Shown here: piece after piece, positions 46,638 through 53,412 of the stretch
How positions within the stretch are numbered: the first letter of the stretch is position 1
Layout of the letters: each line of letters begins with the position of its first letter
Assembly: GCA_030065615.1 (NCBI GenBank)
Contig: JASJDR010000037.1
Coordinates: forward strand, 1-53,412
Length of the DNA stretch: 53,412 nucleotides
DNA from: Xenococcus sp. MO_188.B8
GTDB lineage: Bacteria > Cyanobacteriota > Cyanobacteriia > Cyanobacteriales > Xenococcaceae
Direction: 5' to 3'
Translations under genes and position numbers: made by a program
The notes under the pieces: model-generated
Told to the model about the DNA's origin: nothing
Databases searched by the model: none
The model's input: the letters and a program-made list of their open reading frames with translations, nothing else

Positions 46638-47063
46638 ATGAATAGACTATCTCAAACCATCCTCCCCTTAGCTTTAAGCATCGGCTTGGCTGGGGTACTA
46701 GAATTACCTGCGATCGCTAATCCTCGTTACTCCCATCAGCAGAATCGTTCGGGGATTGTGATCATATCTCCCCCAAGACATGGTCACAATAGTTATCAAG
46801 TTGATTCTCGTCCTAGTCGTTCTATCGATTATGGTCGTCGCAACCGTTATGATGACCGCTATTATGATTATGAGCGCGATTATCGACCTCGTCGGAGTAG
46901 TCGCTATGACTCCTCTGATTGCGATCGCAGAAATCCTCGTATTGGCAGCAGAAACCGAGAATATTATTCAGGTCAACGAGTTATTGTTAGCCCTCCCAGA
47001 TATCGAGACTCTTTCAGTAATCGACACTATAACAGTAGCTATATCAGAGTCATCAGATACTGA
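46638..47063 (+). CDS. Exported Arg/Tyr-rich low-complexity protein
   Basis: The 141-residue protein starts with a clear signal peptide ending at PAIA. The mature part is rich in Arg, Tyr, Ser and Asp, with clusters such as YDDRYYDYERDYRPRR. The short phrase VI(I/V)SPPR(H/Y) appears twice (near residues 42 and 115). It is probably periplasmic or surface-associated and largely disordered. The composition recalls nucleic-acid-binding or self-associating proteins. The function is unknown. Confidence 0.7.
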   Translation: MNRLSQTILPLALSIGLAGVLELPAIANPRYSHQQNRSGIVIISPPRHGHNSYQVDSRPSRSIDYGRRNRYDDRYYDYERDYRPRRSSRYDSSDCDRRNPRIGSRNREYYSGQRVIVSPPRYRDSFSNRHYNSSYIRVIRY

Positions 47064-47118
47064 AATTAATTGATAACTGATTAGAAAAGAACTCTCCTCG
47101 TTCCTAGTTACTCTTTCC

Positions 47119-48012
47119 TTAATTGAGGTATTCTGAGGCGACAATCATTGAGCCAATACCTTCATCGGTGAGAATTTCTAAGAGTAAAGCATGGGCGATC
47201 CGACCATCTAAAATATGGGCTGCACCAACTCCTTGAGCGAGCGATCGCACACAACAGTTTACTTTGGGAATCATACCCCCTGATACAATACCATCTTCGA
47301 TCAGTTTTCGCGATTTATTAATATCTAATTTTGTTAATAAAGTAGAAGGATCGCTATAATCTTCTAAAATGCCAGGAGTATCGGTCAGTAAAATCAACTT
47401 TTCTGCTTGTAGCGAAGCGGCAATTTCTCCTGCTACTGTATCCGCATTAATATTATAAGCCTGTCCTTTCTCATCCGCCGCCACACTAGAAATTACGGGA
47501 ACATAACCGTTATCCACCAAAGACTGAATCAATTCAGAATTAACATTGGTAACTTCCCCCACAAAACCAATTCCTTCTTGGTCTACGGGACGAGCTTGGA
47601 TTAAATTGCCATCTTTCCCGCAAAGCCCGACAGCAGAAGCCCCAGCTTGATTAATCAGAGATACCAATTCTTTATTAACTCTTCCTACCAAGACCATTTC
47701 CACCACATCCATCGTCTTGGCATCGGTTACTCGCAAACCATCTTTAAATTGGGGTTCGATATCTAATTTCTCTAACCAGAAATTGATTTCGGGACCTCCA
47801 CCATGAACGATGACAGGACGAACTCCAACACAAGAGAGCACCACGATATCCCGAATTACTCCCGCCTTCAGCCTGCCATCTTTCATCGCTGCACCACCAT
47901 ATTTAATTACGATAGTACGGTTGGCAAATTTTTGAATATAGGGGAGAGCTTCGCTGAGAACTCGAACGCGGGTGGCTTCTTGTTCTTTAATATATTCGTG
48001 TTCGTTGACCAT
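47119..48012 (-). CDS. argB: Acetylglutamate kinase
   Basis: 297 residues of the amino-acid kinase fold with [28 protein letters not shown] and VSGGMIPKV motifs. It phosphorylates N-acetylglutamate, the controlling step of arginine synthesis. The enzyme is arginine-inhibited in cyanobacteria and activated by PII. The N-terminal helix ([20 protein letters not shown]) is the one that forms the arginine-sensitive hexamer. It lies 49 bp downstream of aroK on the same strand, so a shared transcript is likely. Confidence 0.97.
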   Translation of the reverse strand: MVNEHEYIKEQEATRVRVLSEALPYIQKFANRTIVIKYGGAAMKDGRLKAGVIRDIVVLSCVGVRPVIVHGGGPEINFWLEKLDIEPQFKDGLRVTDAKTMDVVEMVLVGRVNKELVSLINQAGASAVGLCGKDGNLIQARPVDQEGIGFVGEVTNVNSELIQSLVDNGYVPVISSVAADEKGQAYNINADTVAGEIAASLQAEKLILLTDTPGILEDYSDPSTLLTKLDINKSRKLIEDGIVSGGMIPKVNCCVRSLAQGVGAAHILDGRIAHALLLEILTDEGIGSMIVASEYLN

Positions 48013-48061
48013 TAATTTTTAATTTTTTCCCATTTGGGAGCAAGCAAGTGTCAATTTTTAA

Positions 48062-48628
48062 TTATTGATTATTTTGAGACAAAATTTTGTCGGGAATTTG
48101 ATTAATAATCTCCGTCGCTACTTGTTCTGGAGTTTTAACGCGATCGCTGATAACCTGTAAATCAGCTTGCGCATAGAGAGAACGACGTTTAGCCAATAGT
48201 AATTTTAATTTGCCTGCGAGCGGTCGGTTGGTATCTTGGGCTACTCTTTGCTGCAATACTTCGAGATCCGCATCTAACCAGACTATTAAACCTTGACGGA
48301 GAAAGCTCCAATTTACAGGTTTTTGGATTATGCCTCCACCTGTCGCGATCGCGCTATGATTATAGGCAGATAATTCTTGTAAAACTTTGGTTTCCAAATC
48401 TCTGAAGTAGGATTCCCCTTCAGTCGCAAAGATTTCGGGGATTGTCCTTTGGGCGACTTTTTCGATTAAAACATCGGTATCAAAAAATCGATAATTAAGT
48501 TTTTGGGCTAAGATTTTACCGATGGTGCTTTTTCCTGAACCCATCATGCCAATTAAATATACATTAACCCCTTTGAGCAAGGTGTTGGGTTGCGTTGCGG
48601 GTGGCGAAGGAGGTTGATGATCACTCAA
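48062..48628 (-). CDS. aroK: Shikimate kinase
   Basis: 188 residues with the P-loop GMMGSGKSTIGK, the shikimate-binding DTDVLIE and the GGGI loop. It makes shikimate 3-phosphate in aromatic amino-acid synthesis. The start is a TTG (MSDHQPPSPP) with GAGG about 12 nt upstream. No ATG occurs before the P-loop, so a non-ATG start is required. A proline-rich N-terminal tail precedes the core. It is upstream of argB. Confidence 0.95.
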   Translation of the reverse strand: MSDHQPPSPPATQPNTLLKGVNVYLIGMMGSGKSTIGKILAQKLNYRFFDTDVLIEKVAQRTIPEIFATEGESYFRDLETKVLQELSAYNHSAIATGGGIIQKPVNWSFLRQGLIVWLDADLEVLQQRVAQDTNRPLAGKLKLLLAKRRSLYAQADLQVISDRVKTPEQVATEIINQIPDKILSQNNQ

Positions 48629-48718
48629 AGTTTAAGTTCCTCTTGACAGGATGCAATGGTCATAATTCATTTAAACTTAATTTATACTTAGACCCAAAAG
48701 CAAATCAAGACATAATTC

Positions 48719-48991
48719 ATGGTTAATTCTCCTGACAAGCCAAAATCTTCTTCCAAAAAGCCTCAGATCTCTCCAGAAAAATATGCTCGTCTCCGAGCCG
48801 AGGCAAAAGCACCCTATAAAGGTTTCAGGAAAGTATTCTACTTTGTTTGTGGCGCTTCAGGTTTAATTGGGGCGTTGATTTTTTTACTGCGGATCGCAGC
48901 AGGAACAGATGTTGCGCAAAATTTATCCAATTTAGCGATCCAATTGGCAGTTATCGGAATTGCGATCGCATTATGGCGCTGGGATAAGTAA
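48719..48991 (+). CDS. DUF3493 family membrane protein
   Basis: 90 residues: a basic hydrophilic N-terminus, the signature YARLRAEAKAPYKGFRKVFY and two membrane helices (about 40-58 and 68-85), ending in ALWRWDK. The family is found in cyanobacteria and in chloroplast proteins needed for photosystem assembly. A thylakoid location is likely by analogy. It is divergent from aroK. Confidence 0.88.
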   Translation: MVNSPDKPKSSSKKPQISPEKYARLRAEAKAPYKGFRKVFYFVCGASGLIGALIFLLRIAAGTDVAQNLSNLAIQLAVIGIAIALWRWDK

Positions 48992-49215
48992 ACTTGAACT
49001 TATCTTCTGCTATACGTCCACGTCCACTAGTGCCGCTGCGCGGAAGTCACCCACCCCTAACCCCTCCGAGGAGGGGAAGTCAAAAGTCAAAAGCGCCGAG
49101 ACCCCGCGTCGGCGTAAGACGCAAGGGAACGCTCGGCAAGACAGTCAAAAGTTTTTTAGAGCAAAGGTTTCAAGCTTTGTGAATGGGTTTTGTATTTAAG
49201 CCCACATCCACTAGT
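48992..49215. repeat. GC-rich repeat-bearing intergenic DNA
   Basis: The stretch 49040-49140 contains ACCCCTCCGAGGAGGGGA (hairpin) and CGCCGAGACCCCGCGTCGGCG, with tandem AAGTCAAAAGT units. It has the look of inserted cyanobacterial repeats. The overlapping short frames are not coding. Confidence 0.6.
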
Positions 49216-49266
49216 TATGTGATTTTAGCCGCAGATAAATACCAACAGCTAATTACTAAACTGTAG
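49216..49266 (+). pseudogene. Possible antitoxin C-terminal fragment
   Basis: A 16-codon tail reading YVILAADKYQQLITKL before a TAG resembles the end of Phd/YefM-type antitoxins. No upstream part is present. It sits against the ABC-F fragment. The assignment is weak because of the short length. Confidence 0.25.
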
Positions 49267-49271
49267 GAATT

Positions 49272-49430
49272 GAAATATTGCGGGATGGGAGTTTTAGTAT
49301 CGAAGAAAATGACAAAGTAGGCTTAATTGGAGTTAATGGTTCTGGTAAATCTACTCTTGTAAAAGCGATCACAGGTCTTGAAAGCTTTGATAGTGCTAGC
49401 ATAGGAATAAAATCTAACTTTAATATTTAA
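49272..49430 (+). pseudogene. Duplicated 5' fragment of the ABC-F gene
   Basis: 49272 to about 49426 matches 51061-51215 inside the intact ABC-F gene at most positions, including the full Walker A (GVNGSGKST). The fragment lacks a start, drifts after the P-loop and ends at TAA 49428-49430. It is a partial duplicate left by rearrangement. Confidence 0.9.
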
Positions 49431-49460
49431 GACAATTTTGATCTAAAAGAGTTAAAAAAC

Positions 49461-50045
49461 ATGAATACAATTTCGATTCCCCAAGGATTTCATGTTACTT
49501 CACAACAATTTGATCAATTGGCTAATTATGAACAGGAAGCCAGATTGGAGCTTACTGCTTCAGGAGAATTAATTATTATGTCCCCTACGGGAGGGAGTGC
49601 GGGAAGAAAAAATCGTCGTTTAACTCAACAACTAGGAAACTGGACGGATAAAAATGGAACAGGAGAAGCTTTCGATTCTTCTACTATATTTATACTTCCT
49701 AATGGTGCCAGGAGAAGTCCTGATGCGAGTTGGATTAAACTCAATAGATGGAATAAATTAACTCAAGAACAACAAGATGGTTTTCCTCCTATAGCACCAG
49801 ATTTTGTGATGGAATTAGTTAGTCCTAGCGATCTAAAGAATCAACGCTATCAAGATTTGCAAAGTAAGATGCAAGAATATATAGATAATGGGGTTAAGCT
49901 TGGTTGGTTAATTGAACCAAAAAGTAAAAAAGTAGAAATTTATCGTCAAGATAAATTACCAGAAGTTTTAGATAATCCTCAAAGTTTAAGTGGAGAAGAT
50001 ATCTTACCAGGTTTTATTTTAGATTTAACTAATATTTTTGCTTAA
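49461..50045 (+). CDS. Uma2 family (DUF820) endonuclease-like protein, copy 1
   Basis: 194 residues of the Uma2/DUF820 family with a PD-(D/E)XK fold: ARLELTASGELIIMSPTGG, SPDASWI (Asp), PDFVMELVSPSD (Glu) and SKMQEYIDNGVKLGWLI (Lys). The family is greatly expanded in cyanobacteria, is presumed to be DNA-cleaving and has no proven role. It is followed 58 bp later by a near-copy, so the pair arose by tandem duplication. A plain ATG start is used. Confidence 0.93.
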   Translation: MNTISIPQGFHVTSQQFDQLANYEQEARLELTASGELIIMSPTGGSAGRKNRRLTQQLGNWTDKNGTGEAFDSSTIFILPNGARRSPDASWIKLNRWNKLTQEQQDGFPPIAPDFVMELVSPSDLKNQRYQDLQSKMQEYIDNGVKLGWLIEPKSKKVEIYRQDKLPEVLDNPQSLSGEDILPGFILDLTNIFA

Positions 50046-50103
50046 GACAAATTTTAAATAAATAATTATCAAGAGTATTAAGTTAACAAAAAGGCGATCA
50101 CAA

Positions 50104-50688
50104 ATGCAAAAAATAGCAATTCCCCAAGGTTTTTATATAACTCCAAAACAATTCGAGCAACTGGCTAATTACGAACAAGAAGCCAGATTAGAACTTACTG
50201 CTTCAGGAGAATTAATTATTATGTCACCTACAGGGGGAACTGCTGGAAGAAAGAATTTTCGTTTAATTCAACAATTGGCTAATTGGATAGATCGAGATAA
50301 GACTGGTATTGGTTTTGATTCTTCTACTGTTTTTATACTTCCTAACGGAGCAAGAAGAAGTCCTGATGCGAGTTGGATTAAACTGGAGCGATGGAATCAA
50401 TTAACCCAAGAACAACAAGATGGATTTCCTCCTATTGTGCCAGATTTTGTGATTGAATTAGTTAGTCCTAGTGACTTAACAAATCAACGTTATCACGATT
50501 TGCAAAGTAAGATGCAAGAATATATGGATAATGGAGTTAAGCTTGGTTGGTTAATTGAACCAAAAAGTAAAACAGTAGAGATTCATCGTCAAAATCAATT
50601 ACCAGAAGTTCTAGATAATCCTCAAAGTTTAAGTAGAGAAGATATCTTACCAGGTTTTATTTTGGATTTAACTAATATTTTTACTTAA
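50104..50688 (+). CDS. Uma2 family (DUF820) endonuclease-like protein, copy 2
   Basis: 194 residues, the same length as copy 1 and differing by scattered substitutions. The putative active-site residues (SPDASW, ELVSPSD, SKMQEY) are kept, so both copies look functional. AAGG precedes the ATG by about 10 nt. Its stop codon overlaps the stop of a decayed minus-strand antitoxin remnant. Confidence 0.93.
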   Translation: MQKIAIPQGFYITPKQFEQLANYEQEARLELTASGELIIMSPTGGTAGRKNFRLIQQLANWIDRDKTGIGFDSSTVFILPNGARRSPDASWIKLERWNQLTQEQQDGFPPIVPDFVIELVSPSDLTNQRYHDLQSKMQEYMDNGVKLGWLIEPKSKTVEIHRQNQLPEVLDNPQSLSREDILPGFILDLTNIFT

Positions 50689-50888
50689 ATTAAATGTCGA
50701 AAACTTTGAAAAATTACTAGTTCCAAACTAATTTTTCCAGTATAGTTACTAGGAATTATATTGTTAGCGATCATTAACTCTGGAATAATATTGTGTAATT
50801 TTTTTGTCAAAGTCTCCAAACTATTGGCTTCTGTTGCTAACCCAGAGAAATAAGCAGGGAAAGCCTCGGAAGCAAGGGAAGTAGGGGG
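50685..50888 (-). pseudogene. Decayed HicB/DUF1902-like antitoxin fragment
   Basis: The minus-strand frame reads FSGLATEANSLETLTKKLHN and IIPELMIANNIIP, the hallmark middle of DUF1902/HicB-like antitoxins. It then ends at TAA 50685-50687. The N-terminal strand region and a start codon are missing. No HicA toxin is present. Confidence 0.55.
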
Positions 50889-51012
50889 AGCTTTTGACTA
50901 AGATTTATCTCGTAAAACAAATTTGACGAGCTACTAATTTACATTGCATCTATTTGTCTTGACCACTAATTCGTTACAATAAAGACCAATTTGCTTTTAT
51001 CTTAACTATCCT

Positions 51013-52968
51013 ATGACTCTAATTACTCTCCAAAATATCAAAAAAGACTTCGGTATTAAAGAAATATTGCGGGATGGGAGTTTTAGTATTGAAGAAAATG
51101 ACAAAGTAGGCTTAATTGGCGTTAATGGTTCTGGTAAATCTACTCTTTTAAAGGCGATCGCTGGTATTGAAACCTTTGACAGTGGTACGGTAACAGTAAA
51201 ATCTGGAGCAAATATTGTCTATTTACCGCAACAACCAAATTTAGACGAAGAGAAAACTGTTCTGGATGAAGTATTTAATGATAGTAGTGAAAAATTAAGA
51301 TTAGTCCGAGAATATGAGGAATTGTCGCAGAAGATAGAAGTTTTAGGAAAAGGTGACGGGGAGACACGGAGACACGGAGACGGGGAGAATTTGGAGCAGA
51401 TGACAAGTAAGCTCACCCGCGTCATGGAAAAGATGGAAAAGATGGATGCGTGGGAGTTGGAGACAAAGGCGAAAATTATCCTTAGTAAATTGGGAATCAA
51501 AGATTTTGATACGAAGGTAGGAAGTTTGTCGGGAGGATATCGCAAACGCATTTCTCTAGCGACAGCACTTTTAGAAGAACCCGATCTCTTATTAATGGAT
51601 GAGCCGACTAACCATTTGGATGCGGAGTCGGTGGAATGGTTGCAAAATTATCTTGATAGTTTTGGTGGTGCTATCTTATTGATTACTCACGATCGCTATT
51701 TCCTAGATAAAGTCACCAACCGTATCCTAGAAATAGATCGCGCTGACCTATATACTTATAGCGGTAACTATTCTTATTTTCTAGGCAAAAAAGCGGAACA
51801 AGAAGCCACAGATGCCAAGATCCAACATAAGCATCGTGGGATCTTGCGTCGGGAATTGGAATGGTTGAAACAAGGTCCCAAAGCGCGGAGTACCAAACAG
51901 CGTGCGAGAATCGATCGCATCCGCGATATGCAAGCTACAGAATTTAAGGAAACTCAGGGTAAGGTTGCCATTGATACCCCAGGAAGACGTATCGGGAAGA
52001 AAGTAATCGAGTTACAGAATATCTCTAAAGCTTACGACAACCGAACTTTAATTAAAGATTTTAGTTACGAATTCACACCAGGCGATCGCATTGGTATTAT
52101 TGGTGGTAATGGTGCGGGAAAGTCTACCCTGATGAATATTATTACAGGGAAGGTTGCGCCAGATTCGGGTCAGGTAGAGATTGGTAGCACGATACATATT
52201 GGTTATTTCGATCAGCATTCGGAGGATTTACTAAACGCGATCGACGTTAACCAAAGAGTTATTGATTACATTAAAGATATTGCTGCCTATGTCACCACAT
52301 CTGATGGTAGTCAAATTAGTGCTTCCCAGATGTTGGAAAGATTTTTATTTACTCCCAATCAACAATATTCTCCGATTCATAAGTTATCGGGAGGAGAAAA
52401 GCGTCGTCTATTTTTACTACAAGTTTTGATGGCTGCGCCTAATGTTTTAATCTTGGATGAACCGACTAACGATCTTGATGTGCAAACTCTTTCAGTATTG
52501 GAAGATTATCTCGAAAGTTTTAACGGTTGTGTGATTACGGTTTCCCACGATCGCTATTTTCTAGATCGTACTGTGGAGTTTATCATCGCGATCGAGCCTG
52601 GGGGGAATTTACGGTTATATCCTGGTAATTATTCTGTTTATTTAGATTCTAAGAAAGCGCAAGAAAAAGAAGTTAAGGGACAAGAAACTTCTGTTAAGAA
52701 ACAGACGACTCCTGCGAAAAGTAAGAAAGCGACAACTGATAAGAAGTCTCGTCGTTTATCTAATTATGAAAGAAGGGAATATGAGAAGTTAGAATCTAAA
52801 ATTGCGGAGATGGAAATGGAGAAGGAGGAGTTAGAAAAGAGTCTCTATCATAATCCGCCAACTGATTTTACTAAGGTGCAAGAGTTATCAGAAAAGTTAT
52901 CTGTTTTGAATGAAGAGATTGATGTTGCGACAGAGAGATGGATGGAGTTGGCCGAGAGAGATAGTTAA
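51013..52968 (+). CDS. uup: ABC-F family ATPase (Uup-like)
   Basis: 651 residues with two ABC cassettes and no membrane domain. The first has GVNGSGKST, LSGGYRKR and LLLMDEPTNHLD; the second has GGNGAGKST, LSGGEKRR and LILDEPTNDLD. The linker and a C-terminal coiled coil (about 590-645) match the Uup branch, which acts on ribosomes or branched DNA. An insertion near residues 113-125 (GDGETRRHGDGE) comes from a repeat sequence inside the gene. A partial copy of the 5' end is at 49272-49430. The upstream gap holds the HicB-like remnant. Confidence 0.93.
   Translation: MTLITLQNIKKDFGIKEILRDGSFSIEENDKVGLIGVNGSGKSTLLKAIAGIETFDSGTVTVKSGANIVYLPQQPNLDEEKTVLDEVFNDSSEKLRLVREYEELSQKIEVLGKGDGETRRHGDGENLEQMTSKLTRVMEKMEKMDAWELETKAKIILSKLGIKDFDTKVGSLSGGYRKRISLATALLEEPDLLLMDEPTNHLDAESVEWLQNYLDSFGGAILLITHDRYFLDKVTNRILEIDRADLYTYSGNYSYFLGKKAEQEATDAKIQHKHRGILRRELEWLKQGPKARSTKQRARIDRIRDMQATEFKETQGKVAIDTPGRRIGKKVIELQNISKAYDNRTLIKDFSYEFTPGDRIGIIGGNGAGKSTLMNIITGKVAPDSGQVEIGSTIHIGYFDQHSEDLLNAIDVNQRVIDYIKDIAAYVTTSDGSQISASQMLERFLFTPNQQYSPIHKLSGGEKRRLFLLQVLMAAPNVLILDEPTNDLDVQTLSVLEDYLESFNGCVITVSHDRYFLDRTVEFIIAIEPGGNLRLYPGNYSVYLDSKKAQEKEVKGQETSVKKQTTPAKSKKATTDKKSRRLSNYERREYEKLESKIAEMEMEKEELEKSLYHNPPTDFTKVQELSEKLSVLNEEIDVATERWMELAERDS
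51355..51386. repeat. GAGACACG-type repeat inserted in the ABC-F coding region
   Basis: The run GACGGGGAGACACGGAGACA and its continuation form tandem GGAGAC(A/G)CG units of a kind usually seen between cyanobacterial genes. Here it is in frame and adds a charged loop to the protein. Confidence 0.65.
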
Positions 52969-53412
52969 CAATATTGATACAAATAATTAACTTGAAAAAG
53001 TCTCAAATAGATAATAATTAAATTTAATTGCTGATAATTTCTATTCTCTAAAATTCACCAAAATCTGAAAGCCCTAAGGGATAAAAAATTATGGAAATTT
53101 AGGCTGATAGAAAAGTCTGAAGAGTAGCAGCGATTACTCCTAAATATGATGAATAAAACACTTTCTATTTAAGTGACGATAATATAATAAAGAGGAAAAA
53201 GAAATGCTACCCTGCGGATTTTCACTTGCAAAACTCTACCCGAAGGATCTTCACTAAGAACGCGCACCAAGAGATAGCAAAGTTTTATCTCTCTTCCAAA
53301 AGAAGACCTTCGGCTACGCCGATGGGATGAATTTTGGTCATCCATAAAATCATAACACGAAATCTGGTATAATTACATTAGTAAATATCGGCTTTCAGAT
53401 GATATCTTTCAC
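52969..53412. other. Right-edge intergenic DNA with dispersed repeats
   Basis: No coding frame is seen after the ABC-F gene. CTCTACCCGAAGGATCTTCA (about 53236), GCACCAAGAGATAGC and GACCTTCGGCTACGCCGATG are members of the dispersed repeats also found near 36.3 kb. GGTATAATTA at about 53369 could be a -10 element for a gene beyond the window. Confidence 0.45.

Noticed and set aside
46780..47073. Hydrophobic 97-residue frame overlapping the Arg/Tyr-rich exported protein
   Set aside because: It is the +1 shadow of a repetitive coding region. The frame with the signal peptide is the better gene.
1..53412. CRISPR array
   Set aside because: No regularly spaced direct repeats with unique spacers. 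The only regular period (120 bp at the left edge) is coding.

Overview
The window is chromosomal DNA of a cyanobacterium. It is AT-rich and dotted with the cyanobacterial HIP1 octamer GCGATCGC. It encodes phycobilisome linker domains and a CpeY-type bilin lyase, together with several families largely confined to cyanobacteria (DUF3143, DUF3493, DUF4359, COP23). A coccoid or pleurocapsalean-type lineage that makes phycoerythrin or phycoerythrocyanin is plausible, but this is inference; the species cannot be named from the sequence.

Left part (1-14.6 kb, nearly all minus strand): a STAND-type NTPase with a 40-residue TPR array that runs off the window edge, preceded by a second, smaller STAND-like NTPase. 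Next comes a 2009-residue protein carrying seven complete rod-type phycobilisome linker domains in one chain, the most striking object in the window. It is followed by a 94-residue protein with a double-glycine motif, a ClpC-type unfoldase that lacks the UVR region of the middle domain, and DUF3143.

Defence-flavoured stretch (14-22.6 kb): dnd-associated protein 4, a DUF559 nuclease, an Abi/UG-like reverse transcriptase bracketed by an inverted pair of 38-bp GC-rich repeats, the housekeeping aconitase AcnB, several decayed gene remnants, and a phosphorothioation-associated methyltransferase with a duplicated accessory domain. The core dnd genes are not in the window.

Envelope and polysaccharide stretch (22.8-32.8 kb): three large GT-C-like membrane proteins, two small membrane proteins that share an acidic/His pattern (one fused to a GspE-N-like domain), a GT-A glycosyltransferase and an ATP-grasp enzyme.

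Right part (33-53 kb): mostly core genes. These are a cyclophilin fused to C-terminal repeats, tRNA-His, fabI, cpeY, a PAS histidine kinase paired with a coiled-coil protein, a two-RCK channel-like protein, a COP23 protein, PBP2, argB, aroK and DUF3493. The last 4.5 kb is a rearranged patch: a 5' fragment of an ABC-F gene, two tandem Uma2 genes, a decayed HicB/DUF1902-like antitoxin and the intact ABC-F gene.
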